From NCBI RefSeq assembly GCF_017104565.1, contig NZ_JAAGPD010000018.1, positions 1-64,000 of the forward strand: DNA of 64,000 bases. The letters run 5' to 3'. A program made the position numbers and the translations under genes. This document shows, one piece after another, positions 53,279 to 61,773 of this stretch. Numbering within the stretch: position 1 is the first letter of the stretch; every line of letters begins with the position of its first letter. The notes below the pieces were generated by a model. The model did no database searches. It was not told where the DNA came from and saw only the letters and a program-made list of their open reading frames with translations. This stretch comes from Paraburkholderia sp. Tr-20389 (GTDB lineage Bacteria > Pseudomonadota > Gammaproteobacteria > Burkholderiales > Burkholderiaceae).

Positions 53279-54667
53279 ATGACTCATTTGACGACTCAAC
53301 GAGAACACATTCACGATTTGATCGGCGTCGGCTTCGGGCCGTCGAATCTGGCGCTGGCCGTGCGCCTCGCGGAGACCGGCAGTGCGCCGGCCGCGCACTG
53401 CTATATCGAACGGCAGCCGGAATTCGGCTGGCATCGCGGTATGCTGCTCGACGATAGTCGCATGCAGATTTCTTTTCTGAAGGATCTCGTCACGCTGCGC
53501 GATCCGAAGAGCCGCTTCACCTTCATCAACTATCTATTCGAGCGTGGGCGTCTGCAGGATTTCGTCAATCTGAAGAACTTCTATCCGACGCGAATCGAGT
53601 TTCACGACTACCTTCGCTGGGTCGCGAGCGCGTTCGACGATCAGGTGCATTACGGCGAGTCGGTGACGAGGATCGAGCCTGTGATGGACGCCAACGATCC
53701 GCGCACCGTCACGCATCTGCGCGTGCATTCGCGCGATGCGCAAGGCAAGGAACGTCATCGTTTGACGCGCGCGCTGTCGGTTGGGATGGGGGGCGTGCCG
53801 CAGATTCCGGCTGCGTTCGAGGCGTTGCGCGAGGCCGCTGTGATTCACTCGTCCGGCTATCTGACGTCGATCGACGGTCTCGTCGGCGGCGGAACGCGCG
53901 ACATTGCGCAACGCCGACGCGTTGCCGTCGTAGGCAGCGGCCAGAGCGCGGCCGAAGTGTTCATCGATCTGGCGCGCCGTTTCCCGCACGTCGATGCGAC
54001 GCTCATGATGCGCGCGCCGGCATTGAAGCCCGCCGACGACAGTCCGTTCGTCAATGAAATTTTCAATCCGTCGTTCACCGACCTTATTTACTCGCAGCCC
54101 AAAGACGCGCGACGCTCGCTGCTCGATACGTTCCGCGACACCAACTACTCGGTGGTCGACCGGCCATTGATCGAACAGATCTACGAGTTGCTGTACGTGC
54201 AGAACGTGAGCGGTGCATCGCGTCATCGTCTGCTGAACAACTGTGCGATCGAATCGGTACGTGAATTGCAAACCGCAGACGGAAACGAGATCGAAATGCG
54301 CGTGCGCGATCGCATGGACGGCGATGCGGCGATGGAGCGCTTCGATGCCGTTGTGCTCGCGACGGGCTATCGGCGCGATGCGCATCACACGCTGCTCGAT
54401 CCGCTCGCAGAGGCGTTGGGCAAGCCCGTCGAGCAATGCGAAGTCGCGCGCGATTATCTGCTCGCGACGCCCGCGCATTTTCAGCCGCGCATCTATCTGC
54501 AAGGATGCTGCGAGGACAGTCACGGCTTGAGCGACACCCTGCTTTCGGTGCTCGCGCGCCGCGCAGACGAGATCGCCGGCTCGCTAGAAGCGGGCAAGAA
54601 CGAAGGCGGCGTTGCAGTGCAAGCGCGGACGGCGCAGAGCGGCGATCGCGTGGCGTTCGCTCTTTGA
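53279..54667 (+). CDS. pvdA: L-ornithine N5-monooxygenase (PvdA/SidA type)
   Basis: A 462-residue flavin- and NADPH-dependent hydroxylase forming Ndelta-hydroxyornithine, the precursor of both hydroxamate groups. FAD motif GVGFGPSN is at residues 16-23, the substrate loop is MQISFLKDLVTLRDP, NADPH motif VVGSGQSAAE is near 215, and the late ATGYRRD segment is typical of N-hydroxylating monooxygenases. ATG 53279 is preferred over the adjacent TTG 53276; AGAAGGGAG lies upstream. It stands between the two acyltransferase genes, giving a hydroxylate-then-acylate cassette. Confidence 0.96.
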   Translation: MTHLTTQREHIHDLIGVGFGPSNLALAVRLAETGSAPAAHCYIERQPEFGWHRGMLLDDSRMQISFLKDLVTLRDPKSRFTFINYLFERGRLQDFVNLKNFYPTRIEFHDYLRWVASAFDDQVHYGESVTRIEPVMDANDPRTVTHLRVHSRDAQGKERHRLTRALSVGMGGVPQIPAAFEALREAAVIHSSGYLTSIDGLVGGGTRDIAQRRRVAVVGSGQSAAEVFIDLARRFPHVDATLMMRAPALKPADDSPFVNEIFNPSFTDLIYSQPKDARRSLLDTFRDTNYSVVDRPLIEQIYELLYVQNVSGASRHRLLNNCAIESVRELQTADGNEIEMRVRDRMDGDAAMERFDAVVLATGYRRDAHHTLLDPLAEALGKPVEQCEVARDYLLATPAHFQPRIYLQGCCEDSHGLSDTLLSVLARRADEIAGSLEAGKNEGGVAVQARTAQSGDRVAFAL

Positions 54668-54737
54668 AAATAATGCCGACCTGGCAAACCGATCGACTAC
54701 CCGATCAGCTGGATCAATTGAGGAAAGGAAGACAGGC

Positions 54738-55688
54738 ATGAACGCTCGCGTGGGCTTTGAGGAACTTGTTCCGACGCCGGACGGATTTGCATTGACGGCG
54801 TGGCCGCGCGATGCGGCGCCCGAACAGTTGTTGCCCGCGCTCGCGGAGATTTTTTGCCGCGATGCGAAGCGGCAGCTGGTATCGCTGAACGTGCCGTTCG
54901 AACCCGCCGATGACGCGACGCATGCATTCGTCACGCGCGCGATTCGCGAGGGCATCGTCGACACGGCGGAATGCGTGGGTTCGACACTACGGCTGACGGC
55001 ATCGCGCGCGACCTTCTGGCAGCAGCCGTCGTTGTGGCTTACCGCGCCTTCATCGGCGGGCATGCCGGTGCGTTATACGGTCGATCACAAGCGGCGTCAT
55101 CCCGTGCGCGCGCCGAAGCCGGAGGGCGTCGTGTATCGCCGCTTCATGCCGACCGTGGGCATGACGTTCAGCCTGCGCACGGTGGATGTGGAGCGCGATA
55201 CCGATATCTTTCACTATTGGCAGAATCAGGAGCGCGTCGCGCACTTCTGGGACTTCAAGGGCACGCGCGAGGAGCATGCGGCATATTTGACCGAGCAGTG
55301 CGCGGACCCGCACGTGCATCCTCTGATAGGTTGTTTCGACGATGTGCCGTTCGCGTACTTCGAGGTGTATTGGGCGAAAGAAGATCGCGTTGCGCCGTTT
55401 TACGATGCCGGTGATTTCGATCGCGGCCTGCATCTGCTGGTGGGTAACAGCGACTATCAGAGCGCGGGGAAATTGCGCGCGTGGTTCAACGGCATCCTGC
55501 ACTACATGTTCATCGACGATCCGCGCACGCAACGCGTGGTCGGCGAGCCGCGCATCGATCACACGCGGCATATCGCGTGGATGCATCGGCTGGGCGCCTA
55601 TACGCTGAAGGAGTTCGATTTTCCGCACAAGCGCGCGGCGCTCGTCATTGTCGAGCGCGAGGCGTACTTCGGGCAGTTCGGGCCTTGA
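54738..55688 (+). CDS. orbL: IucB-type N-acyltransferase, second copy (OrbL-like)
   Basis: A 316-residue GNAT protein paralogous to the enzyme at 52189. The C-terminal lobe has HPLIGCFDDVPFAYFEVYW, AKEDRV and DFDRGLHLLVGN, then a DDPRTQRVVGEPR segment. The start at ATG 54738 has AAAGGAAG upstream. It is the last recognisable gene of the cluster. Since no PvdF-like formyltransferase is present, this enzyme and its paralogue probably acylate the two hydroxyornithines separately, perhaps with different acyl-CoAs. Which does which cannot be told from sequence. Confidence 0.88.
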   Translation: MNARVGFEELVPTPDGFALTAWPRDAAPEQLLPALAEIFCRDAKRQLVSLNVPFEPADDATHAFVTRAIREGIVDTAECVGSTLRLTASRATFWQQPSLWLTAPSSAGMPVRYTVDHKRRHPVRAPKPEGVVYRRFMPTVGMTFSLRTVDVERDTDIFHYWQNQERVAHFWDFKGTREEHAAYLTEQCADPHVHPLIGCFDDVPFAYFEVYWAKEDRVAPFYDAGDFDRGLHLLVGNSDYQSAGKLRAWFNGILHYMFIDDPRTQRVVGEPRIDHTRHIAWMHRLGAYTLKEFDFPHKRAALVIVEREAYFGQFGP

Positions 55689-55698
55689 AAGCGATGAA

Positions 55699-55947
55699 TC
55701 AGGTCAGGCGCAATTGGCGCTTTACGTCACCGCCTTTGCGCTTTTTCGCCTCGGCCTTTTTGCAAATGTCGAGTAATAACCAGCGCGCGACTGTCTCAGG
55801 ACGGTCCATTCCGCATTGAGCGGAGCGGATATCCCAACCGAAATAGACAATAACGGTTCCGTCGATTACCCGATAGGAGCCCGTGTGTGTGATCCCTGCG
55901 ACCGTAACGGTAAGCGGTCGCCTCTCGTCGTATTGAGCTGAAGCCAC
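55699..55947 (-). CDS. hypothetical small protein
   Basis: An 82-residue frame beginning at GTG 55947. The product has a beta-rich N-terminal half (PLTVTVAGITHTGSYRVIDG, TVIVYFGW) and a basic helical C-terminus (ICKKAEAKKRKGGDVKRQL). The balanced composition suggests a real protein, but no family is recognised and the ribosome site is poor (AT-rich upstream sequence). It converges with the acyltransferase gene. Confidence 0.4.
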   Translation of the reverse strand: MASAQYDERRPLTVTVAGITHTGSYRVIDGTVIVYFGWDIRSAQCGMDRPETVARWLLLDICKKAEAKKRKGGDVKRQLRLT

Positions 55948-56436
55948 TGTTTTTGATTTTTGAATTACAAAGCAAAAACTTATACGGACGATTATCGCCC
56001 GTCAACTGAATATACTTTTGGAAGCGCATTTTGGATTTTCAACAACAGGCGGAAATTGAAAGTGCGATTCCAGCGCAGGCGAAACGCATTTCAATGGAGA
56101 ATTGAGGATTCGTTCGGCGCGCAAGGCCTCCCAAGGGGTTGGGTTCTACTTGAAGACTTGCGATATCGTCTGAAGATATAGCAGGCGTATTGTCATCGCT
56201 AACTCTCGCGGGGACCGCGTTCGGGGCTATCTCCCCTCAAAAATCGGCTGCCAGCCCATTTTTGACGATATCGACAAGCGCTTTTATTACTAGAACAATC
56301 TATATTGCAGAAACAGGACCCTTCATCGCAGCCTGCGATTTCGACCGGGTCTTAATCCGTGCCTTCGCGCTACGTTGCATCGTCATGCCATGGCGGTCTT
56401 CGGGAGACGGCCATGCTTCTTTCAGCAGGGGGAGCC
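55948..56436. other. low-GC intergenic stretch
   Basis: About 490 bases before the NCS1 permease, clearly richer in A+T than the surroundings (notably 55935-56100 and 56265-56330). Short frames exist (for example 55960-56181 plus) but start with TTG and lack ribosome sites. It may hold the permease promoter and remnants of transferred DNA at the siderophore cluster edge. No structured RNA was recognised. Confidence 0.4.
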
Positions 56437-57906
56437 ATGTCCACCTCACCGCTTTTCGATGCACCGCACGGTGTCGGCGATTCCATCGAACAGGCCGATT
56501 CGCGCTTGCACAATCGCGACCTGGCGCCCGTGCCTCATACGCGGCGCACGTGGACGGGCTATAGCATCTTTGCGATGTGGATGTCCGACGTGCATAGCGT
56601 CGGCGGGTATACGTTCGCGGCGAGTCTCTTCCTGCTCGGGATTTCCGGCTGGCAGGTGCTGATCGCGCTGACAGTCGGCATCCTTGTCGTCTACGTGCTG
56701 ATGAACTGGGTCGGCAAGCCGAGCTACATGCACGGCATTCCATTCCCCGTGATGGCGCGGGTGAGCATGGGCGTGATGGGCGCGAACCTCGCCGCCGTGA
56801 TACGCGGCGTGGTGGGCATCGTCTGGTATGGCGTGCAAACCTACTTCGCTTCCAAAGCGGTTGCGACGCTGCTGCTCCTGTTCATTCCGGCTTCGGTCGC
56901 ATTGCGCAACGTCAGTTTCCTGAGCCTGGACGGTTTGGGCTGGGTAAGCTTCCTCTTCATGTGGATCTTCCAGCTGATCATTTTCCAAAGAGGCATGGAG
57001 ACAATCCGCAAGTTCATCGACTTTTGCGGGCCTGCCGTGTACGTCGTGATGTTTGCGCTGATGGCGTGGATTCTTTCGCAGGCCGGGCTTGGCAGCCTGA
57101 GTCTGACGCTTGGCGGCAAAACGCTAACGGGCTCGGAGCAATTCGCGGGCATGGGCAATGCGGTGCTGCTCGTCATCAGCTATTTCGCTGCGCTGCTGCT
57201 CAACTTCGGCGACTTCTCGCGCTTTGCGAAGAGCGAGCAGCAAATGAAGATCGGCAATTTTCTCGGACTGCCCGTCAACTTCATCGTCTTTGCGATCATC
57301 ACGGTGATCGTGACGTCGGGCAGCGCAAGCGTGTTCGGCTCGATGATCATGGACCCCGTCGCGATCGTCGCGCACATTCAGAACAAGGTAGCCGTGGTGA
57401 TCGGCAGCCTCACGTTCATCGTGGCGACAATGGGCATCAATATTGTCGCCAATTTCGTCTCGCCTGCGTATGACGTGGCGAACCTGTTCCCCAAACATGT
57501 CGACTTCAAGCGCGGCGGATTGATCGCGTCGATTCTCGCAGTCGTCGTTTGCCCGTGGATCTTCGTCGACAGTCCCAAGGCCATTACGATTTTCGTCAGC
57601 GTGTTCGGCGCCGTGCTCGCACCGCTATACGGGGTGATGATGGCCGACTTCTACCTGATCAAGAAGCAGCAGGTACAAACTGCCGAGTTGTACACGATGG
57701 CGCCCACGGGCCGCTTCTACTACGACGGCGGCTGGAACCGGGTGGGCGTGGCGGCGCTCGTGCTGTCGGGCTGCATTTCCATTGGCTGGGAATTGTGCAC
57801 GCAACTACTGCACGTGCTGCCTGAAAACAACTTTGGCTGGCTGATGGGCGCCGTGGCGGGTGCGTTGTTGTACGTCGTCATGATGCGAATCGCGCGCAGG
57901 ACGTGA
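56437..57906 (+). CDS. NCS1-family nucleobase/allantoin-type permease
   Basis: A 489-residue, 12-helix permease of the nucleobase-cation-symport-1 family (CodB, PucI, Mhp1 relatives). Family marks include an N-terminal NRDLAPVPHTRRTWTGYSIF segment, WMSDVHSVGGYTFA in helix 1, and IPFPVMARVSMGVMGANL around helix 3. The substrate could be allantoin, uracil, cytosine or a hydantoin. ATG 56437 is listed, with a GGGGGAG just upstream; ATG 56413 with GGGAGA is equally possible. No purine or pyrimidine catabolic genes adjoin it, so the substrate is open. A weak TCACGC-GTTG-GCGTGA hairpin (57958-57973) follows. Confidence 0.9.
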   Translation: MSTSPLFDAPHGVGDSIEQADSRLHNRDLAPVPHTRRTWTGYSIFAMWMSDVHSVGGYTFAASLFLLGISGWQVLIALTVGILVVYVLMNWVGKPSYMHGIPFPVMARVSMGVMGANLAAVIRGVVGIVWYGVQTYFASKAVATLLLLFIPASVALRNVSFLSLDGLGWVSFLFMWIFQLIIFQRGMETIRKFIDFCGPAVYVVMFALMAWILSQAGLGSLSLTLGGKTLTGSEQFAGMGNAVLLVISYFAALLLNFGDFSRFAKSEQQMKIGNFLGLPVNFIVFAIITVIVTSGSASVFGSMIMDPVAIVAHIQNKVAVVIGSLTFIVATMGINIVANFVSPAYDVANLFPKHVDFKRGGLIASILAVVVCPWIFVDSPKAITIFVSVFGAVLAPLYGVMMADFYLIKKQQVQTAELYTMAPTGRFYYDGGWNRVGVAALVLSGCISIGWELCTQLLHVLPENNFGWLMGAVAGALLYVVMMRIARRT

Positions 57907-58148
57907 CCGGCCTGTTTCGTTTGCATTCGCGGACGTCTGCAGCCATAGCACATACGCTCACGCGTTGGCGTGATGGACGGATTTGGGCGCTAGTTTGTCT
58001 TTAGAGACCGATCAAAGTATTCGATACTCAGGAGTCGATTCGTGACGTGCAAGGGCGCGCCACTGCCTTCATATGCGCACGCATATACCAGCAGGGCCGT
58101 CGAATCGAAACAACTCCATATTGCCAGCCCTTTCGAACGGACACGAAG

Positions 58149-59075
58149 ATGGACCGGCTTGACGCGTTGAGGCTGTTTGTCGAAATCGCCGAAGCCGGGA
58201 GCTTTTCCGCGGCTGCGCGGAAGAGCACGGTGTCGACATCGACGGTAACGCTCGCGCTGCAAAAGCTCGAAGAGGAAGTCGGCGCGCGTCTCATCATGCG
58301 CACGACACGACGCCTGGCTTTTACGCACGAAGGTCAGCGCTTTCTCGACGACGCACGCCGTGTGCTTGCCGATTGGGATGCGGCGATTCTCAGTCTGCGC
58401 GAAGACGGTCCATTGAACGGCCCCATCCGGCTGACGGCCAGCACCGATTTCGGCCGCACGCGTGTCGTGCCGCTGCTGGACAAGTTCATGAGCCTGTACC
58501 CGCAAGTGCAGGTGTCGGTGCTGCTGACGGATGGCGTGATCGACCTAGTCGATCAACATCTGGACCTCGCATTGCGCAATGGTCCGCTGATCGATTCGCG
58601 GCTCAAGGCGCGGCTGCTGTTGACGGGGCCGCGCGTGGTGTGCGCCGCGCCGTCTTATTGGGCGACGCATGGCAAGGCGATGCATCCGTCGCAACTGTCG
58701 TCGCATAACTGCCTGATCCTCGCGCGGCCCGATGCGCCGTTCGCGAACTGGCCTTTCGTCGTCGACGGCAAGCAGATCGCCGTCCGGGTATCGGGCAATC
58801 GCGTGGCGAGCGATGGCGGCGTGCTGCGCGAATGGGCCGTGAACGGTTATGGCGTGATACTGAAAAACCGTTGGGACGTCTATCACGAACTGTTGTCGGG
58901 CAGGCTCGAGACGGCGCTGGATCAGTACATCGGCGAGCGCGTCGATCTGTTCGCTGTCTATGCAGGTGCGATGCCGAGCCGGCGGGTGGGTACGCTGATC
59001 GACTTCATTGCGCGTGAGCTGGCCGTCGACGATACGCTCGAACTGCATCCGCTAGACAGTCTTCGTCCGCTTTAG
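58149..59075 (+). CDS. LysR-family transcriptional regulator
   Basis: A 308-residue LysR regulator: a winged HTH in residues 1-62 (MDRLDALRLFVEIAEAGSFS, STSTVTLALQKLEEEVG) and a periplasmic-binding-like effector domain (about 90-295). It belongs to the large group resembling DhcR/AaeR-type regulators with PIRLTAS...GRTRVVPLL at the hinge. ATG 58149 is chosen because the HTH begins there. Its target is not obvious: the upstream permease is on the same strand and no divergent partner exists. Confidence 0.92.
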   Translation: MDRLDALRLFVEIAEAGSFSAAARKSTVSTSTVTLALQKLEEEVGARLIMRTTRRLAFTHEGQRFLDDARRVLADWDAAILSLREDGPLNGPIRLTASTDFGRTRVVPLLDKFMSLYPQVQVSVLLTDGVIDLVDQHLDLALRNGPLIDSRLKARLLLTGPRVVCAAPSYWATHGKAMHPSQLSSHNCLILARPDAPFANWPFVVDGKQIAVRVSGNRVASDGGVLREWAVNGYGVILKNRWDVYHELLSGRLETALDQYIGERVDLFAVYAGAMPSRRVGTLIDFIARELAVDDTLELHPLDSLRPL

Positions 59076-59150
59076 CATCGCTCTCCGTTTCCGATTGTTC
59101 AGACTTTAGCCGTACGACGAGTTGCACCGGCATCCGAAAGCAGGTAGCCT

Positions 59151-59175
59151 AACTGCGATTAACTTTGTCGGAGTG
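59151..59175 (+). promoter_or_regulatory. degenerate Rrf2 operator over the regulator's ribosome site
   Basis: AACTGCGA-N9-TCGGAGTG: the left arm matches the perfect operators at 60491 and 62238 at 7 of 8 positions and the right arm at 6 of 8, with the identical 9-base spacer. It covers the GGAG ribosome site 3-9 bp before ATG 59179, suggesting weak autorepression. Confidence 0.5.
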
Positions 59176-59178
59176 GCT

Positions 59179-59730
59179 ATGTCTCACATCAGCGCAGGTG
59201 TCGAATACGGCTTGCACTGCCTGCTTTATCTCACGGAAACGGCGCCTGGCGGCGTTTCCGAGGCGAGCGTGCGCGATCTGGCCGAGTTGCAGGGCGTGCC
59301 CGCCGACTACGTCGCGAAACTATTTACCAAGCTGCATAAAGCGGGGCTAGTCATTGCGACGGAAGGCGCCAAGGGCGGCTTTGCGCTTGCGCGTCCGGCA
59401 AATCAGATTTCGGTACTCGACGTCGTGACGGCCATTGACGGCGACAAACAGTTGTTCGAATGCAGGGAGGTGCGCACGCGCTGTGCGGTATTCGGTGAAA
59501 CGGCACCGGCATGGGCGTCCAGCGGCGTCTGCTCGATTCACGCCGTGATGCAGAACGCGGAAAAGCGCATGCGTGAAGCACTGGCTTCGCAATCGCTTCA
59601 TGACCTCGCGGTGCGCACGTCCGCGAAGGCGCCGCGCACGTATGGGCCGCAAGTCGTCAAATGGCTGGATGGCCGTGCGACAGGCCGGCGGCGCGATCGC
59701 AGCGGGGCGGCTTCCGGCCAACGCTCCTGA
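59179..59730 (+). CDS. Rrf2-family transcriptional regulator with three cysteines
   Basis: A 183-residue Rrf2-type regulator. The winged helix is at residues 1-75 (SAGVEYGLHCLLYL, YVAKLFTKLHKAGLV, GGFALARP). The cysteine trio Cys95-x6-Cys102 and Cys118 lies in the region where IscR/NsrR bind an Fe-S cluster, but with altered spacing; it could hold a cluster or act as a thiol sensor. ATG 59179 has GGAG 5 bp upstream. The C-terminal approximately 30 residues are Arg/Ser-rich. It neighbours azoR, and both genes plus the cupin share a 25-bp palindrome, so it is the likely repressor of that group. Confidence 0.9.
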   Translation: MSHISAGVEYGLHCLLYLTETAPGGVSEASVRDLAELQGVPADYVAKLFTKLHKAGLVIATEGAKGGFALARPANQISVLDVVTAIDGDKQLFECREVRTRCAVFGETAPAWASSGVCSIHAVMQNAEKRMREALASQSLHDLAVRTSAKAPRTYGPQVVKWLDGRATGRRRDRSGAASGQRS

Positions 59731-59754
59731 GATACAGGCAGTCGATATGACGAA

Positions 59755-59788
59755 GGCCGCAGCCTGAAAAGCTGCGGCCTTTTCTTTT
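59755..59788 (+). terminator. intrinsic terminator of the Rrf2 gene
   Basis: GGCCGCAGC (59755-59763), loop CTGAAAA, GCTGCGGCC (59771-59779), then TTTTCTTTT. A strong Rho-independent terminator between the convergent Rrf2 and azoR genes; on the minus strand the stem may also serve azoR. Confidence 0.9.
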
Positions 59789-59805
59789 CGACTTTGTGCT
59801 GACGA

Positions 59806-60477
59806 TTAAGCCGCTTCGACCAGTGCGTTGCCGACGCGTGCCCGTTCCCACGCGGCCCACTCGGCGGCCACGCCGGCAAGTTCTGCCTTGGCGCGCTTCA
59901 GTGCTTCCGTGCGCGCTTCCTGATCGGAGAACTGCAACGGTTGCGCGTCGACGAAGCACGGCTCGTTGACCCCGATGAAAGAGAATGCGGCCTTGAGCGC
60001 CGGCGTGAGCGCATCCATCGACGAAAACACCGTGCCGGGGCGCAGATCGGCGCCGCGCGTGGTGATGAACAGCGTCTTCTGTCGGTTCAACTGGCCGACG
60101 ATGGTGCCCTCCTCGGAATTCTTGTAGGTCACGCCCGTACGCGTCACGTTGTCGATGAACGCCTTGAACGCCGAAGGCATGGACCAGTTGTACATCGGCA
60201 TCGCGAAGACGAAGGCGTCGGCTTCCAGCAGCCGCTTGCACAGCGCATCGGACGGCGCCAGCGTGCCGCGCATGGCCTCGGTACGTTCGTGCTCCGGGTG
60301 GTAGGTCGCGATGGCGAACGCTTCGGTGACGTGCGCGGGCGTATCGACGGTGACGTCGAGATAGTCGACTTCGACATCCACGCCTTCGGCACGCAGGTTC
60401 TCGATGAACTCGCGCGACAGCGCGCGGGAATTGGATCGCTCGCGCTTGGCGCTCGAATCGACGTGGAAAATCTTCAT
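59806..60477 (-). CDS. azoR: FMN-dependent NADH:quinone oxidoreductase / azoreductase
   Basis: A 223-residue flavodoxin-fold reductase of the AzoR family, which reduces quinones by two electrons and azo bonds incidentally, protecting against electrophilic quinone stress. The FMN phosphate loop is DSSAKRERSNSRALS near the N-terminus, with MPMYNWSMPSAFKAFID and TTRGADLRPG later. The start at 60477 has GGAGA 5-6 bp upstream; four extra residues to 60489 are possible. A perfect operator AACTACGA-N9-TCGTAGTT sits 14 bp before the start, over the expected promoter. Confidence 0.92.
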   Translation of the reverse strand: MKIFHVDSSAKRERSNSRALSREFIENLRAEGVDVEVDYLDVTVDTPAHVTEAFAIATYHPEHERTEAMRGTLAPSDALCKRLLEADAFVFAMPMYNWSMPSAFKAFIDNVTRTGVTYKNSEEGTIVGQLNRQKTLFITTRGADLRPGTVFSSMDALTPALKAAFSFIGVNEPCFVDAQPLQFSDQEARTEALKRAKAELAGVAAEWAAWERARVGNALVEAA

Positions 60478-60490
60478 TTCTTTCTCCATT

Positions 60491-60515
60491 AACTACGACT
60501 ATACGTATCGTAGTT
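60491..60515. promoter_or_regulatory. Rrf2-type operator in front of azoR
   Basis: AACTACGA (60491-60498), spacer CTATACGTA, TCGTAGTT (60508-60515): a perfect 8-bp inverted repeat. The same arms and spacing recur at 62238-62262. The 25-bp size is typical of Rrf2-family sites. Confidence 0.75.
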
Positions 60516-61000
60516 GAGAGGATAGGGAAATTGGCAGAACTCTGCAACTGCCGGGACGCAAGCGATTGACCGTGCGCATGTACTTCGAACACGTGTGAGA
60601 AAGCGCCGCGGCCTTGCGCAATAAGGCTCTCGCGGAAGCTTTAGCATGTAGTGCGACGGATAGGGGAGGAAAACGAGATTCAGTGTTTCGCGTATGCATG
60701 CGGTTGCGACACCACTATGTGGGCCGGTCGCGACCAAGGTGCCACCGTGCTGTCGTCGCTTCGATGTCTAGTCAGACTGGCGGCTATGGACTAGCCAAAA
60801 GTCACGCGTGTGACAAAGACACACAAACCCTGCGGGTCATGCGTGAAGATTCGATGCTGCACCTGCAACGAATGTTGCGCGGCTCGTGCGTCATTTAGCG
60901 ACGTGCAGCACCGATGACAGGAAGCGCCAAAGGCTTTGCCGCCCGTGGCGCTTAAGATTTGTTCAGGCTCTACAGTATGCGAATGACCGTGCGTTCGAAT
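60516..61000. other. intergenic region, no feature seen
   Basis: About 485 bases between the azoR operator and the DUF3331 gene. Short frames are present but none has a ribosome site or protein-like composition. No hairpin with a T-run or repeated motif was found. Confidence 0.5.
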
Positions 61001-61438
61001 TCAATCGAGCACGATACCGCTAGGACAAGACGGTACCGCGGATGCCAGAATCATCCGGTCTCGATTGGCGGGGAAGTAGCTCTCGCATGCTCGCGGGCGA
61101 AACACCGGGTCGCCGCGTCGTATCGGCATGCCTGTCAATACACAGAACGAATCCATGCGTGCGAGACCGATGCGCCACACCTGATCCGCGTAATGACCTG
61201 AGCGCGGATCGCTCCAGCATACGCTCAACGTCTTCGACGACAGTTGTTCGAGGATGGAGATATGCGCCGGCGGCGGCTCGGCGGGAGCAGGTTCGAGTGC
61301 TTCCGGCGGCGGCCGCTTGGTCATGCGGAATTTTTTCTTTGGACCGTATTGTGCTTTCTTGATCGATTCAAGGGGTGTGGGCATCAGGACGCCCACCAAT
61401 GCGCGTCGAACGATATCTTCTTCAACCGGACGAGTCAT
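61001..61438 (-). CDS. DUF3331-like hypothetical protein
   Basis: A 145-residue protein. The C-terminal half (WSDPRSGHYADQVWRIGL, CVLTGMPIRRGDPVFRPR) matches my memory of DUF3331, a family largely confined to Burkholderia relatives, with a probable zinc- or ligand-binding CxLTG turn. The N-terminal part is basic and then Pro/Ala/Glu-rich. Of two adjacent start codons (61441 and 61438) the second is 6 bp from GGAGG and is preferred. It stands alone. Function is unknown. Confidence 0.75.
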   Translation of the reverse strand: MTRPVEEDIVRRALVGVLMPTPLESIKKAQYGPKKKFRMTKRPPPEALEPAPAEPPPAHISILEQLSSKTLSVCWSDPRSGHYADQVWRIGLARMDSFCVLTGMPIRRGDPVFRPRACESYFPANRDRMILASAVPSCPSGIVLD

Positions 61439-61773
61439 CATTCACCTCCGTCACAGAGTTTGGCTGGCGGCACGCTCTGACGCGGCCGAGGTGCTGCTGC
61501 TGACGTGTTGTACGGTGTGGCTCGCAAGGCAGTTCCAGCGACATGCCTGCATGGCGCGCAGTTATGCGCGAAATCGATTCCCGCCATCAACGCGCCGTGA
61601 CTCTATATTGGACGTTCAGGCGGCCATACAGCAAGTTAAGCGTTGTTAACCGGAATGCGCAACGTAATCTTGTCGCGCTTCAGGTCGCTGAACTTCTTAA
61701 GCCCGGCCAAAGCGCGTGCGCTATCTACGCGCATGGCCTGAGGGCTTGATATCGGCATAAATATGCATCGCTA
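61439..61773. other. intergenic region, no feature seen
   Basis: About 335 bases between the cupin stop and the DUF3331 start, both on the minus strand. No convincing gene, terminator or repeat was recognised; it should contain the DUF3331 promoter. Confidence 0.45.

Noticed and set aside
27655-55688. Search for a TonB-dependent receptor or formyltransferase in the siderophore cluster
   Set aside because: All substantial frames in the interval are accounted for; none has a beta-barrel/plug or a formyltransferase signature.
55960-56181. 73-codon plus-strand frame in the AT-rich gap
   Set aside because: TTG start without a ribosome site, in low-GC sequence with no family resemblance; insufficient support.
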